Shown: one piece after another, positions 27,069-35,845 of the stretch
How positions within the stretch are numbered: the first letter of the stretch is position 1
Layout of the letters: the number at the start of each line of letters is the position of its first letter
The notes under the pieces: generated by a model
Seen by the model: the letters and a program-made list of their open reading frames with translations, nothing else
Database searches by the model: none
What the model was told of the DNA's origin: nothing
Assembly (NCBI RefSeq): GCF_008692605.1
Contig: NZ_LFCT01000026.1
Location: 24,819 to 88,818 of the forward strand
Source: Sphingobium estronivorans
GTDB taxonomy: Bacteria > Pseudomonadota > Alphaproteobacteria > Sphingomonadales > Sphingomonadaceae
Reading direction: 5' to 3'
DNA length: 64,000 bases
Position numbers and translations under genes: made by a program

Positions 27069-27980
27069 TTAAACGGTGGTGGTGGAAACGAAACGGTCGT
27101 CTCTGGGATCGGTCATGGACCGGATGTGTTGCAACAGCATCGTCACGGCGGGCGAGAATTCCCGGCCGCGACGGGACACCGCGACGATATCGATTTCCTT
27201 CGCAGGTCCCTCCACCACGTTGAGCGCGACCACCCCGGTCTGGAGAGGCAGCATCGCACTGGAAGCAAGGCACACGGCATCGCAGTGCGCAACGGTGGAC
27301 AGCAAGACCTGATAATCGTCGCATGCAATGGCGATAGGCATATCCAGCATCGTATCCGCTGCACTTTCCCGAGGGGTGCTGAAGTCAGAATGAACGCCAG
27401 CTATCGGATAATCCGACAGCATGTCCCACGTCACCGCCTTTCGGCGCGCCAAAGGATGCCCAACTCTGGCCAGCCATGTCAGCGGAATGCGGCAAAGCTT
27501 GGTCATCGCGAGAAGGCCGTCGCGCGGAAGGCGCGATTTCGCACATATGAAAAATTCGATATGATCGCCGCGCAATTGTTCGAGCAGCGCTGCCATTGAG
27601 CCGAGCGACACGCCCATGGTCAGGTCGGGTTGTTCCTTTGAAACGCGGCTCAGCAGAGGCGACAGAAACAAGGCGGCCGGGAGCGGCGCCACGCCGAAGC
27701 GAAGATGGCCCAGCCGCCCTTTCGCAAATGCGCGCAAATTGTGCTGAACCATTGCCATGCGCCGCAAGATGCCCTCCGCGTCGTAGAGCAGCAATGCTCC
27801 CGCCGGGCTGGGGACGCATCCGTTGCGGTGGCGTACGATCAGCTTCTGCCCGATCTCTTCCTCCAGCCCGCGGATGCTCCGACTGAGCGCAGGTTGGGTG
27901 ATATTCAACTCTTCCGCCGCAGCAATGAAGCTGCCGCGTCGCGCGAGTGTGACGAAATGACGAAGGGTGCGGATCTCCAT
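27069..27980 (-). CDS. LysR-family transcriptional regulator
   Basis: 303 aa. N-terminal winged HTH FIAAAEELNITQPALSRSIRGLE (about 18-40) and C-terminal periplasmic-binding-like effector domain. It is convergent with the BKACE gene (19 bp apart) and divergent from the sterol-desaturase-like gene; the AT-rich 99-bp gap (27981-28079) holds an ATTACTTATAATCATGAATAT stretch that could contain its T-N11-A sites. Target unknown. Confidence 0.92.
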   Translation of the reverse strand: MEIRTLRHFVTLARRGSFIAAAEELNITQPALSRSIRGLEEEIGQKLIVRHRNGCVPSPAGALLLYDAEGILRRMAMVQHNLRAFAKGRLGHLRFGVAPLPAALFLSPLLSRVSKEQPDLTMGVSLGSMAALLEQLRGDHIEFFICAKSRLPRDGLLAMTKLCRIPLTWLARVGHPLARRKAVTWDMLSDYPIAGVHSDFSTPRESAADTMLDMPIAIACDDYQVLLSTVAHCDAVCLASSAMLPLQTGVVALNVVEGPAKEIDIVAVSRRGREFSPAVTMLLQHIRSMTDPRDDRFVSTTTV

Positions 27981-28079
27981 ATATTACTTATAATCATGAA
28001 TATCACCCTTTCAATGCATTGGACATGCGTCCCCGGCTCGGGTGAAGAAGTGCCGAACGACCGCTGAGGGAGGGTGCCC

Positions 28080-28886
28080 ATGAATCAGATATTTCTCTTC
28101 GCCGCCTGCCTGTTTGGGGTCTTGCTCGGCGCTGAGCTGCTATTGGGTCGTCACAAGGGCATTTATTCAGCCACCGACTGGAAAGTGAACATTTCCTCCT
28201 TCCTTATCGGTTTGGGCATGATGCGCCCGCTTACGTCGGTGGTCGTCGCCGTCGTGATCGCGTTTCTGTTCCCCACCTCGCGCGGCGCGCTGTCGGATTG
28301 GCCGCTGATCCCCGCCTTTATTGGGATATCGTTGATCGCGGAATTCGCCTTTTATTGGGTCCACCGGTTTTCGCACGAAGGGGCCGGCAAATATCCACGC
28401 CTTTCCGGACTCTGGAAATTTCACCGGACCCATCACTCCGGCAAATATATGAACGTGCTGACCAATTTCCGGCAGAATCTTGGCTGGCTGTGCATCCAGC
28501 CGGAAGCGTGGATTTTCGGCCTTTCGATCTATTTGGGCCTCGGTGCGGCCGCCGGGCTGGCAGGCGGGGTCCGTCTGGTCTGGAATGTGGTCACCCATTG
28601 CAATTTCAGATGGGATGACCCCATCCGCCGCCATCGTATCGCGGGTCCCGTTTTGCGCGGTCTGGAGCATGTGTTCGTTACGCCGGGGCTTCATCACACG
28701 CATCACGGCTGGGGCCGTGATGGCGCGAACTACCGCAACTATGGCACCGTATTCTCGATATTCGACACCATGTTCGGTACATTGCTTATCCCGCAAGGCC
28801 GTCCCGCACGCTATGGCTTGCCGGGACCGCAAGCACATTGGCTGGAAGAAATCTTCTATCCGTTGATCCGCAAGAAAACCCGTTGA
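28080..28886 (+). CDS. Fatty acid hydroxylase/sterol desaturase family membrane protein
   Basis: 268 aa from ATG 28080 after GAGGGAGGG. Membrane-bound di-iron oxygenase with His clusters HRFSH (about 96), HRTHHS (about 117) and HHTHHGWG (about 207) among about four hydrophobic segments. Members hydroxylate or desaturate lipids, carotenoids or sterols. Substrate not readable here; it is divergent from the LysR gene. Confidence 0.9.
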   Translation: MNQIFLFAACLFGVLLGAELLLGRHKGIYSATDWKVNISSFLIGLGMMRPLTSVVVAVVIAFLFPTSRGALSDWPLIPAFIGISLIAEFAFYWVHRFSHEGAGKYPRLSGLWKFHRTHHSGKYMNVLTNFRQNLGWLCIQPEAWIFGLSIYLGLGAAAGLAGGVRLVWNVVTHCNFRWDDPIRRHRIAGPVLRGLEHVFVTPGLHHTHHGWGRDGANYRNYGTVFSIFDTMFGTLLIPQGRPARYGLPGPQAHWLEEIFYPLIRKKTR

Positions 28887-28961
28887 ACGGGAAAAGCGCT
28901 TCCGCTCCGGCAGGGAAGCCGGAGGCCCCGGCGCGATAGCCTCCAATGAAGGGCGATCGTG

Positions 28962-29753
28962 CTATTTGCCCATCGCGGTCCGGAAACCGGTCTGGTGGCC
29001 GAGATTGGCCGACACCCGCTCCGCCGCCGCGATAACCGCCCGCGCGATGGCCGGATCGGCTTCACGGGGCAGATTCTGCATCAGGCCGATGACCGCGATG
29101 GTGCCGATGCAATCGTCGCGGTCGTCGAAGATCGGCGCGGCGACGGCGTTCAGCCCCAAAGCCAGTTCTTCCGGCGCATCGGCCCAGCCCTGTGCCCGCG
29201 CCAGGGCGATTTTGGGTTCCAGCGCCTCCCAGTCGGTCGGGGTGTGGGGCGTGGTCTGTTCCCACTGCTGCTTGCGGGCGAAGGCGTTCAGCCCGCTCTT
29301 GCCGAACGCAAGCGCGATCCGTCCCTGCGCGCTGCTGTGCAGCGCCAGTTCACTGCCGGGCCGCACGCCGATCTGGAACGGCGTCTTGGCCGCCAGCATC
29401 GACAGCACGATGACGCTGCGCGCGCGCAGCGTGGATACCGCCACCGACAGGCCGGTCTGGTCGCGCAGCCAGATGGCGGCATCCTCCGACGCGCTGCGCA
29501 GGTCGATCCGCCCGGCCGCGAGCTGGGCGAGCAGTTGGCACTGCACGCCCAGCCGATAGCGCGACGTGCGCGAATCCTGCGCCAGATAGTTGCGTTCGAC
29601 CAAAGTCTGCAAATGGCGGAATACCGTCGCCTTCGTCAGCCCCATGCTGGTGGCAAGGTCGGTGACGCCGATATCCTCGCCCGCATTGGCCACCGCTTCG
29701 ATGACGTCCAGCGCCAGGTTGAGGGACTTAACGCCCGATCGATCTTCCGCCAT
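28962..29753 (-). CDS. IclR-family transcriptional regulator
   Basis: 263 aa. N-terminal HTH VTDLATSMGLTKATVFRHLQ (about 30-49), then the IclR effector domain (about 75-255) with VAAPIFDDRDDCIGTIAVIG. Last gene of a three-gene minus-strand operon (cupin, DUF6282, IclR; 21 bp after the DUF6282 stop). Likely local regulator of the divergent catabolic and transport genes, by analogy to PcaU/PobR-type IclR proteins. Confidence 0.93.
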   Translation of the reverse strand: MAEDRSGVKSLNLALDVIEAVANAGEDIGVTDLATSMGLTKATVFRHLQTLVERNYLAQDSRTSRYRLGVQCQLLAQLAAGRIDLRSASEDAAIWLRDQTGLSVAVSTLRARSVIVLSMLAAKTPFQIGVRPGSELALHSSAQGRIALAFGKSGLNAFARKQQWEQTTPHTPTDWEALEPKIALARAQGWADAPEELALGLNAVAAPIFDDRDDCIGTIAVIGLMQNLPREADPAIARAVIAAAERVSANLGHQTGFRTAMGK

Positions 29754-29774
29754 ATGCCTGTAATCCGCTCCCCT

Positions 29775-30692
29775 TTACAGACCCATCAGGGTCATTGCGT
29801 TGGTCGATATCATCTTCTTGATATCGGCCGGCGAATAACCGATCTCAAGGCAAAGCGCGATCACCGAACGGAAACCGTCCACCGGCGTCGGATTGCCCTG
29901 CTGACCAAGGTCGGACCCCAGGATGGTGCGGTCGACCGTACCGGCGGTGATCAGGCGCTTCAGCTCGTCCGGCTCGAACATCTTGAACGGCGAATTTTCG
30001 GTGAACATGCAGACCGAATGTTCGACATAGGCGCCGAATTCCGCCAGCGCGCTGATGTCCTCCAGCGTGGCGTCGACCACGAAGGTCGGGTGATTGACCA
30101 GGAACCGCTTCACGCCGCGCTTCTTGGCTTCCTCGAACACCGCCCAGATTTCCTTGATGTGCAGATGGCCGCCCGACAGCACGATGTCGGCTTCGGCGAT
30201 CAGGTCGAGGATGAACTTCAGCTCGTCGAGCAGCTTGCCGTCCGGGCCGAAGGGGGTGAGCGGCGTCGGCGCCAGCATCGCTTCCTTGGTGGAGGGGAAG
30301 TTGGTGGTCTGGCCGTGATTATGATGCTCGATATGGTTGGCCGAGGAGAAGGTCGGCATCCACACCAGCCGCGCGCCCAGGCGAATGCCATGGTCGACCG
30401 CATAGCGGTTGATGCCGCCGGTCGCGTTGTTCAGCGGCACGCCCGACAACATGGTGACGCCCAGATGCGCGTAGCGCTTGTTCAGCATCTCCGTGATCGG
30501 GGTCGCGGAATAATAATGGTCCTTGAACAGCACCGCCTTCATGCCAGCGTCGGCGGCCTGCTCCAGCGCGTCGATATGGTCGAAGCGGCGCGGCATGACC
30601 GACGGGCCGCTATGGCAATGCAGGTCGACCGCGCCGGTCAGCAGTTCATCGATCAGCTTGTCGTCGACGGGGGTCAGGGTTTCGGTGGACAT
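29775..30692 (-). CDS. DUF6282 family amidohydrolase-like protein
   Basis: 305 aa. VDLHCHSGPSVMPRRFDHID (about 22-41) carries the HxH metal site of amidohydrolase/PHP TIM barrels; further conserved His and acid residues occur at KDHYY, EHHNHGQ, GGHLHIKE and the terminal GSDLGQQGNP. This fits DUF6282, a family of predicted metal-dependent hydrolases of unknown activity. Flanked by a cupin and an IclR gene on the same strand, so it probably acts on an intermediate of the local pathway. Confidence 0.82.
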   Translation of the reverse strand: MSTETLTPVDDKLIDELLTGAVDLHCHSGPSVMPRRFDHIDALEQAADAGMKAVLFKDHYYSATPITEMLNKRYAHLGVTMLSGVPLNNATGGINRYAVDHGIRLGARLVWMPTFSSANHIEHHNHGQTTNFPSTKEAMLAPTPLTPFGPDGKLLDELKFILDLIAEADIVLSGGHLHIKEIWAVFEEAKKRGVKRFLVNHPTFVVDATLEDISALAEFGAYVEHSVCMFTENSPFKMFEPDELKRLITAGTVDRTILGSDLGQQGNPTPVDGFRSVIALCLEIGYSPADIKKMISTNAMTLMGL

Positions 30693-30736
30693 GACAGTCT
30701 CCAGTTCTGAAAAGGGGGGAAAGAAGGGAAGGGGGA

Positions 30737-31648
30737 TCAGTCGTCAGACGGCATCGGATAGTCGTCGGCGTTCAGCACCCAGCCGGGCTTCAGCGAAAAA
30801 TCGACGCGTGGCGGGCAGAAGATGTCGACCAGCTGGTTGGTGCCGTCACCGACGGCGCGACTGGTATGGATGGCGGGCGGCGGGATGACCGCGACGGAGG
30901 GGGACGCGCAATATTCCTTGTCGTCGTCGCGCCAGGCATGGAGGTTGGTGGTCCAGGGCCAGCGGATATAGTGCATGAAGCTGCCCTTCAGTGCCAAGGA
31001 GCATTGTTCGAAATCATCATGATGGTGCGGCGACAATTTGGTCGCGTCGCGCGGCCCCTCGAACAGGTCGAGCATGTTGATCATCAGCGTCGAACAGCGA
31101 TAGATCGCGCCGAAGCGGCCCGGTTCGGGCGGCACGCTCAGCGGATAAGTGCGGATGGCATAGCCGCCGCGTGGCGCGGGCCAGGGCTGGAACGGCGGGA
31201 TATTCGGATGCGGCGTGTCATAGGCCCCGGCGTTGCTGCATTTTGCGGCCAGATCCTGCGCCCGCACGGTGAGCAGGCGGATGATGCGGCCCGGCGCGGT
31301 CACGCTGACCCGGCTGGCTCCCGGCGGGATGAAAGCCAGTTGCCCGCCTGACACGGCGCGCGATTCGCCATTCGCCTCGATCGCCACGGCGCTGGCGGCA
31401 TCGGGCATCAGGATCGCATATTCGTCGGCCTGATCCTCGCGCACCAACTGCGCGCCGGTGGCTGCCTCCATATAATGGACGATGAAATTCTGGCCGCGAA
31501 AATACCAGCTCCTGCCCTGCGCGTCGTCATCCTGGGGGAGCGAATCGTAGAAACGGCCATATTCCGCCGCTGCAAAGGTCGTGGCCGCAGGGGAAGATGC
31601 AGCGGAAGCAGGCGCCAGCGTCGCGCGCGGATCAGAACTGTCAAACAT
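30737..31648 (-). CDS. Cupin-domain protein, probable catabolic enzyme
   Basis: 303 aa. Two beta-barrel regions: an N-terminal one with a weak cupin (GGQLAFIPPGASRVSV, about 102-117) and a C-terminal one with likely metal ligands in LSPHHHDDFEQCSLALKGSF (about 216-235) and PPPAIHTSRAV. The bicupin layout suggests an isomerase or dioxygenase, but I do not recognise a named family. First gene of the minus-strand operon, divergent from the aldolase gene. Confidence 0.75.
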   Translation of the reverse strand: MFDSSDPRATLAPASAASSPAATTFAAAEYGRFYDSLPQDDDAQGRSWYFRGQNFIVHYMEAATGAQLVREDQADEYAILMPDAASAVAIEANGESRAVSGGQLAFIPPGASRVSVTAPGRIIRLLTVRAQDLAAKCSNAGAYDTPHPNIPPFQPWPAPRGGYAIRTYPLSVPPEPGRFGAIYRCSTLMINMLDLFEGPRDATKLSPHHHDDFEQCSLALKGSFMHYIRWPWTTNLHAWRDDDKEYCASPSVAVIPPPAIHTSRAVGDGTNQLVDIFCPPRVDFSLKPGWVLNADDYPMPSDD

Positions 31649-31724
31649 GCAATATCTCTCCTTTTGTCGGGCCGCGAACGCCTTCCTGAAGAGGCTCGAC
31701 CGGGCGGCTGACGCATTTGCATTT

Positions 31725-31757
31725 CGTATTGCGATACGCGGTATCTAACAACGATAC
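31725..31757. promoter_or_regulatory. Tandem inverted repeats in the cupin/aldolase divergent promoter
   Basis: CGTAT-TGCG-ATACG at 31725-31738, followed by GTATC-N7-GATAC at 31741-31757. They lie 80-110 bp upstream of the cupin start and are plausible operators for the IclR protein of the same module. Confidence 0.5.
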
Positions 31758-31809
31758 AGATTTTTGCAATGGCCGTTGACACCGGCTTATCGGAATTCTA
31801 TCGAAAAAA

Positions 31810-31837
31810 TGAAACATGGTTTCCAACAGTGAAACAT
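31810..31837. promoter_or_regulatory. GAAAC/GTTTC operator-like site before the aldolase gene
   Basis: TGAAACAT occurs twice as a direct repeat, 20 bp apart (31810-31817 and 31830-31837); the first also forms the inverted repeat GAAAC-ATG-GTTTC (31811-31823). It ends about 30 bp before the aldolase ATG, where an activator or repressor would act. Confidence 0.45.
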
Positions 31838-31868
31838 CAGCAACGCTCATGGCAGGAGGGATGCCGGA

Positions 31869-32660
31869 ATGAATGGGCTTATCGCCACGGCTGTGCCGCA
31901 TATCCTGCGTGATCGAATCCGGGCTGGAGCGCCGGTCGTCGGCAGCTTCGTCAAGACCACCTCGGCGCAGACCGTTGATCTGCTGGGCCGATCCGGCCTG
32001 GACTTTCTGGTGCTCGACGCGGAACATGCACCCTTCGATGTCGGCGCGCTCGACAATGCCCTGATGGCTGCGCGGGGGGCGGCGCTTCCCGCACTGGTCC
32101 GTGTTCCCGACCATCGGCCGTCCTTCATCAACGCCTGTCTCGATATGGGTGCCGATGGCGTAATGGTGCCGCATACCCGTTGCGCCGCCGATGTGCAGGC
32201 CATTGCCGACGCCATGAAATATGATCGCGGCCACCGCGGCTTTTCCCCGTCCGGCCGCGCGGGCAATTACGGCCAGGTCGACCATGCCGCCTATCGGGCG
32301 CAGGCCGACGCGCGCAGCTGCTTCCTCGCCCAGATCGAGGATGCCGAGGCGATGGAGCGGCTGGATGACATCGCGGCGGACGACGCGGTCGACTGCCTGT
32401 TCATCGGTCCGGCCGATCTGGGCCTGTCGCTCGGTTGCAACGGCCCGAAGGACCCGCGCCTCGCCGACGCCATTCGCGCCATCGCCGATGCGGGCCGCCG
32501 CCATGGCCGCGCGGTCGGCCTGTTCGTGCCCAACAGCGACACGATTCCCGACATGATCGCCATGGGCATCAGCCTGTTCGTCTGCGGATCCGACCAGAGC
32601 ATGCTGCTCTCCACGGCGCGGCGCGTGGCGGACGATATGGCCCGGATCGTGGCGAGATGA
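31869..32660 (+). CDS. HpcH/HpaI-family aldolase
   Basis: 263 aa class II (metal-dependent) 2-keto-3-deoxy acid aldolase fold. GLDFLVLDAEHAPFDVG (about 42-58) carries the acidic/His active-site pair; VMVPHTRCAADV, QIEDAEAM and IGPADLGLSLG follow the family pattern. The usual reaction cleaves 2-keto-4-hydroxy acids to pyruvate plus an aldehyde. First plus-strand gene of the module, ahead of a transporter and a porin; ATG 31869 follows GGCAGGAGGG. Confidence 0.9.
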   Translation: MNGLIATAVPHILRDRIRAGAPVVGSFVKTTSAQTVDLLGRSGLDFLVLDAEHAPFDVGALDNALMAARGAALPALVRVPDHRPSFINACLDMGADGVMVPHTRCAADVQAIADAMKYDRGHRGFSPSGRAGNYGQVDHAAYRAQADARSCFLAQIEDAEAMERLDDIAADDAVDCLFIGPADLGLSLGCNGPKDPRLADAIRAIADAGRRHGRAVGLFVPNSDTIPDMIAMGISLFVCGSDQSMLLSTARRVADDMARIVAR

Positions 32661-32766
32661 TCCATTTTCAGCTTTCGGGCCGGGCCTGCACGCCCGCCCA
32701 CCCTTTCAACCGGGCATTGGCCCCAACAGACCGGTTATAGGCCGGCACGGGTAGGAGACTCCTCTA

Positions 32767-34071
32767 ATGTTCGACTGGTTTCGCAGCCTCAACAAGATCG
32801 AGAAGCGAACGCTCTACGCCTGTTTCGGCGGCTGGGCGGTGGACGCGCTCGACACGCAGATTTACAGCTTCCTCATCCCCACGCTGATCGCCGCCTGGCA
32901 TTTGTCGACGGCGCAGGCGGGCATGCTGGGCACGTCCGCGCTCATCTCCTCCGCGCTGGGCGGCTGGATCGGCGGCATCTTGTGCGACCGCATCGGCCGC
33001 GTGCGCGTCATGAAGCTGGCGATCGCCTGGTTCGTCTTCTTCACCATCCTGTGCGGCTTTGCCGACTCGTTCGAGCATCTGCTGATCGCGCGCATCCTGT
33101 CGGGCATCGGTTTCGGCGGCGAATGGGCGGCTGGCGCGGTGCTGATGGGCGAGATCATCCGTCCCGAATATCGCGGCAAGGCGGTCGGTACGGTGCAGAG
33201 CGCCTATGCCATCGGCTATGCGATCGCGGCGGTGATGTCGTCGGTGCTGTTCGCGATGCTGCCGCCCGATACCGCCTGGCGCTGGATGTTCTGGCTGGGC
33301 GTCACGCCCGCCATCTTTGTCCTCCTGGCGCTGCGCAACGTGCCGGAACCCGCGGTCTTCCTGAATGCCAAGAAGGCGCGGGAGGCCAAGGGCGCCGCTC
33401 ATGTCAGCCCCTTCATGATTTTCCACCCCAAGGTGCTGCGCATCACCATCCTGACCTCCATCCTGGCGCTGGGCGTGCAGGCGGGCGGCTTTTCGATGGT
33501 GATCTGGCTGCCGACGCTGCTCAAGACGCTGCATAACCTGACCACGGTCGAGGTCGGCTATCATATGGTGACGCTGACCTTCGGGTCGTTCGTCGGCTAT
33601 ATCGTCGCGGCCTATCTGTGCGATGCCATCGGCCGTCGCCGCAACTTCCTGCTCTTCACGCTGATGAACTGGATCGCCATCCCGGCCTTCCTCTTCCTGC
33701 CGGTGCCGACGTCGATGCTGTTCCCGCTCGATTTCGTCCTCGGCTTCGCCTCGCTCGGCATCTACAGTGCGCTCGGACCCTATTTCACCGAATTGTTCCC
33801 CAGCGCCATCCGCGCCACGGGACAGGGCTTCTCCTACAATGTCGGGCGCGGCATCGGCGCCTTCTTCCCGACGCTGGTCGGCGTGCTGAGCGCGGCGGGT
33901 GGGCAGTTCGACCTGCGCGGGGCGATGGCGATCGTGGGATGCAGCGCCTATTTCTTCGTGGTCCTCGCCATTGCCCTGTTGCCGGAAACCAAGGGGCGCG
34001 ACCTGGATGAGGCGCCCGACATTTCGGGAGACGGGGGGACCATGTCCTCGGCCACGCCGCACCACGTCTGA
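32767..34071 (+). CDS. MFS transporter, aromatic acid:H+ symporter (AAHS) type
   Basis: 434 aa with 12 membrane segments. DALDTQIYSFLIPTL in helix 1 holds the acidic residue of AAHS transporters (DGxD-like DALD), and GILCDRIGRVRVM in the 2-3 loop plus LCDAIGRRRN in the 8-9 loop are MFS A-motifs. PcaK/BenK-like members import benzoate-type acids. It lies 106 bp after the aldolase gene with GTAGGAG before the ATG. Confidence 0.9.
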   Translation: MFDWFRSLNKIEKRTLYACFGGWAVDALDTQIYSFLIPTLIAAWHLSTAQAGMLGTSALISSALGGWIGGILCDRIGRVRVMKLAIAWFVFFTILCGFADSFEHLLIARILSGIGFGGEWAAGAVLMGEIIRPEYRGKAVGTVQSAYAIGYAIAAVMSSVLFAMLPPDTAWRWMFWLGVTPAIFVLLALRNVPEPAVFLNAKKAREAKGAAHVSPFMIFHPKVLRITILTSILALGVQAGGFSMVIWLPTLLKTLHNLTTVEVGYHMVTLTFGSFVGYIVAAYLCDAIGRRRNFLLFTLMNWIAIPAFLFLPVPTSMLFPLDFVLGFASLGIYSALGPYFTELFPSAIRATGQGFSYNVGRGIGAFFPTLVGVLSAAGGQFDLRGAMAIVGCSAYFFVVLAIALLPETKGRDLDEAPDISGDGGTMSSATPHHV

Positions 34072-34093
34072 CTTTCAAGACCTCAAGACTATC

Positions 34094-34116
34094 GGCCCGG
34101 ACCGCGTGTCCGGGCC
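34094..34116 (+). terminator. Hairpin after the MFS gene
   Basis: Perfect 9-bp stem GGCCCGGAC (34094-34102) and GTCCGGGCC (34108-34116) with loop CGCGT, 22 bp after the MFS stop, followed by TCTTC rather than a strong T-run. Probable partial terminator or attenuator. Confidence 0.55.
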
Positions 34117-34164
34117 TCTTCGAACAGGATGCGGCGGCAAGGGACCGTCCGCATGACATGACAT

Positions 34165-34183
34165 GCGCGTCCGGCGGACGCGC
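34165..34183 (+). promoter_or_regulatory. Hairpin abutting the porin ribosome-binding site
   Basis: GCGCGTCC-GGC-GGACGCGC, 8-bp perfect stem with 3-nt loop, ending one base before the AAGGAG ribosome-binding site of the porin gene (34185). It could influence porin translation or mRNA stability. Confidence 0.4.
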
Positions 34184-34198
34184 CAAGGAGAGACGGAC

Positions 34199-35845
34199 AT
34201 GACCTGCAAGGGTGCGTTGATGACAGCATCGGTGGCGACGTGGATGACGCTTGCCATGGTTCCCGGGGTGGCGCGCGCTGACGATATGAGCGCCATGCGC
34301 GCGCAGCTTGACCAGCTTACCGCGATGATGAAGACGATGCAGCAGCAGCAGGCCGATCTGGAACGGCGCCTTGCGGAAAGCGAGGCCGCCCGCAAGGCGA
34401 TGGCGCAGGCGCAACCGGTGCCGGTCCAGGCCCCATCCGCCCCAGCCGCTTCCTCCGCCGAAGCCGCTGTCCAGCCGTCCGCGCGCCCGCTTTCCCCTTC
34501 GGCGCCTCAACGCGCCGCCACCGACGCCCCTGGCGTTCCGCCCGGCACCATTGCACCCAATCCCTATTTCGCCGCGCAGGCACGGGGCAAAGGGGCCCGC
34601 TTCACCATTCCGGGTCTGGACACGACCCTGACCTTCGGTGGCATGCTGAAAATGGACGCCGCGATGGACCTGTCCGGCGCGAACCTCAACGGTTGGCCGA
34701 CCGACGCCGTCGCCATTCCGATCAAGGGTACGTCCCAGGCGGCGCGCAAGGGCAATCTGGCCTTCACCGCGCGGCAGACCCGCTTCGGCTTCGGCAGCGA
34801 GACGCCCACGGCATGGGGGCCGCTCAAATCCCAGATCGAACTGGATTTCTACGGCACGGCGGGCAACGCCCTGCTGACCAACCCGGTCAGCCCGCGCCTT
34901 CGCCAGGCCTGGTTCTCGCTCGGCGATGTGCTGGTGGGCCAGAGCTGGTCGGTGTTCATGGATCTGGAGGCGGCAGCCGAAACGCTGGACATGACCGGCC
35001 CGGTCGGCGCGGCCTATGCCATGCGCCAGCCATTGATCCGCTATCAGCGGAAGCTCGGCCAGCATGGATTGCTGACACTGGGCATCGAAAATCCCGAAGG
35101 CGATTTTCTGGGCGCGGACCATACGTCCAACATCCCCATCGGCTCGATCATGAGCACCCGCGTGCTCAACGACATGCCCGACTTCACGGCGCGCTACACC
35201 TATAAGGGCGAGGGTTTCCGCATTTCCGCCGCGGGCGTGCTGCGCCACATCAATCTCGACACGGGCGGGGCGTCGCTGCCCTTCGTGGGGCCGAACGGTC
35301 CCTTCGCCTTTGCCGGTCAGGCCTCGACCTGGGGCGGCGGCGCGCAGCTCAACCTGACGGTCGATACCTTCGGCAAGGACAGCCTGACCCTGTCGGCCAA
35401 TGGCGGTCCGGGTCTGGGCCGCTATGTCATGGGCGTGCAGGATACCGCCTTCCTGACCGGGGTCGCGCCCAACGGATCGTCCAACGCCAATCCGGGCAAT
35501 GGCGCGGTGCTGGGACCGGACGGCAAGCTGCGGACCATCTTCACCTATGGCGGCGTCGCGTCCTACAAGCATTTCTGGTCGAAGACGCTGCGGTCCAACC
35601 TTGTCCTTGGCTATTTGCGGATGAACAATCCCGACAAGATGCTGCCGCTCAACTTCATCGAGGAAGAAGCGACGCTGCATGCCAACCTGATCTGGAGTCC
35701 CCTGCCGCAGGTCGGTTTCGGCGTCGAGTTCATCCATGGCTATCTGGGCCTGCGCGGCCAGACCGACGCCAATCGCGCGCTCGGCTATGGCGATCATGGG
35801 GTGATGAACCGTCTTCAGTTCAGCGCCCAATATAATCTTTTCTGA
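34199..35845 (+). CDS. DcaP-like trimeric porin
   Basis: 548 aa from ATG 34199 (AAGGAGAG upstream). Signal peptide ending near GVARA, an N-terminal coiled-coil-like Gln/Leu/Met segment (about 30-70), a Pro/Ala-rich linker, then a beta barrel beginning FTIPGLDTTLTFGGMLKMD and ending QFSAQYNLF with a C-terminal Phe, as expected for an outer-membrane barrel. DcaP family porins admit dicarboxylic or aromatic acids. Likely the outer-membrane entry for the substrate of the adjacent MFS transporter and aldolase. Confidence 0.88.
   Translation: MTCKGALMTASVATWMTLAMVPGVARADDMSAMRAQLDQLTAMMKTMQQQQADLERRLAESEAARKAMAQAQPVPVQAPSAPAASSAEAAVQPSARPLSPSAPQRAATDAPGVPPGTIAPNPYFAAQARGKGARFTIPGLDTTLTFGGMLKMDAAMDLSGANLNGWPTDAVAIPIKGTSQAARKGNLAFTARQTRFGFGSETPTAWGPLKSQIELDFYGTAGNALLTNPVSPRLRQAWFSLGDVLVGQSWSVFMDLEAAAETLDMTGPVGAAYAMRQPLIRYQRKLGQHGLLTLGIENPEGDFLGADHTSNIPIGSIMSTRVLNDMPDFTARYTYKGEGFRISAAGVLRHINLDTGGASLPFVGPNGPFAFAGQASTWGGGAQLNLTVDTFGKDSLTLSANGGPGLGRYVMGVQDTAFLTGVAPNGSSNANPGNGAVLGPDGKLRTIFTYGGVASYKHFWSKTLRSNLVLGYLRMNNPDKMLPLNFIEEEATLHANLIWSPLPQVGFGVEFIHGYLGLRGQTDANRALGYGDHGVMNRLQFSAQYNLF

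Noticed and set aside
28959..30710. 583-codon plus-strand open frame opposite IclR and DUF6282
   Set aside because: Antisense shadow; the two minus-strand genes carry family signatures.
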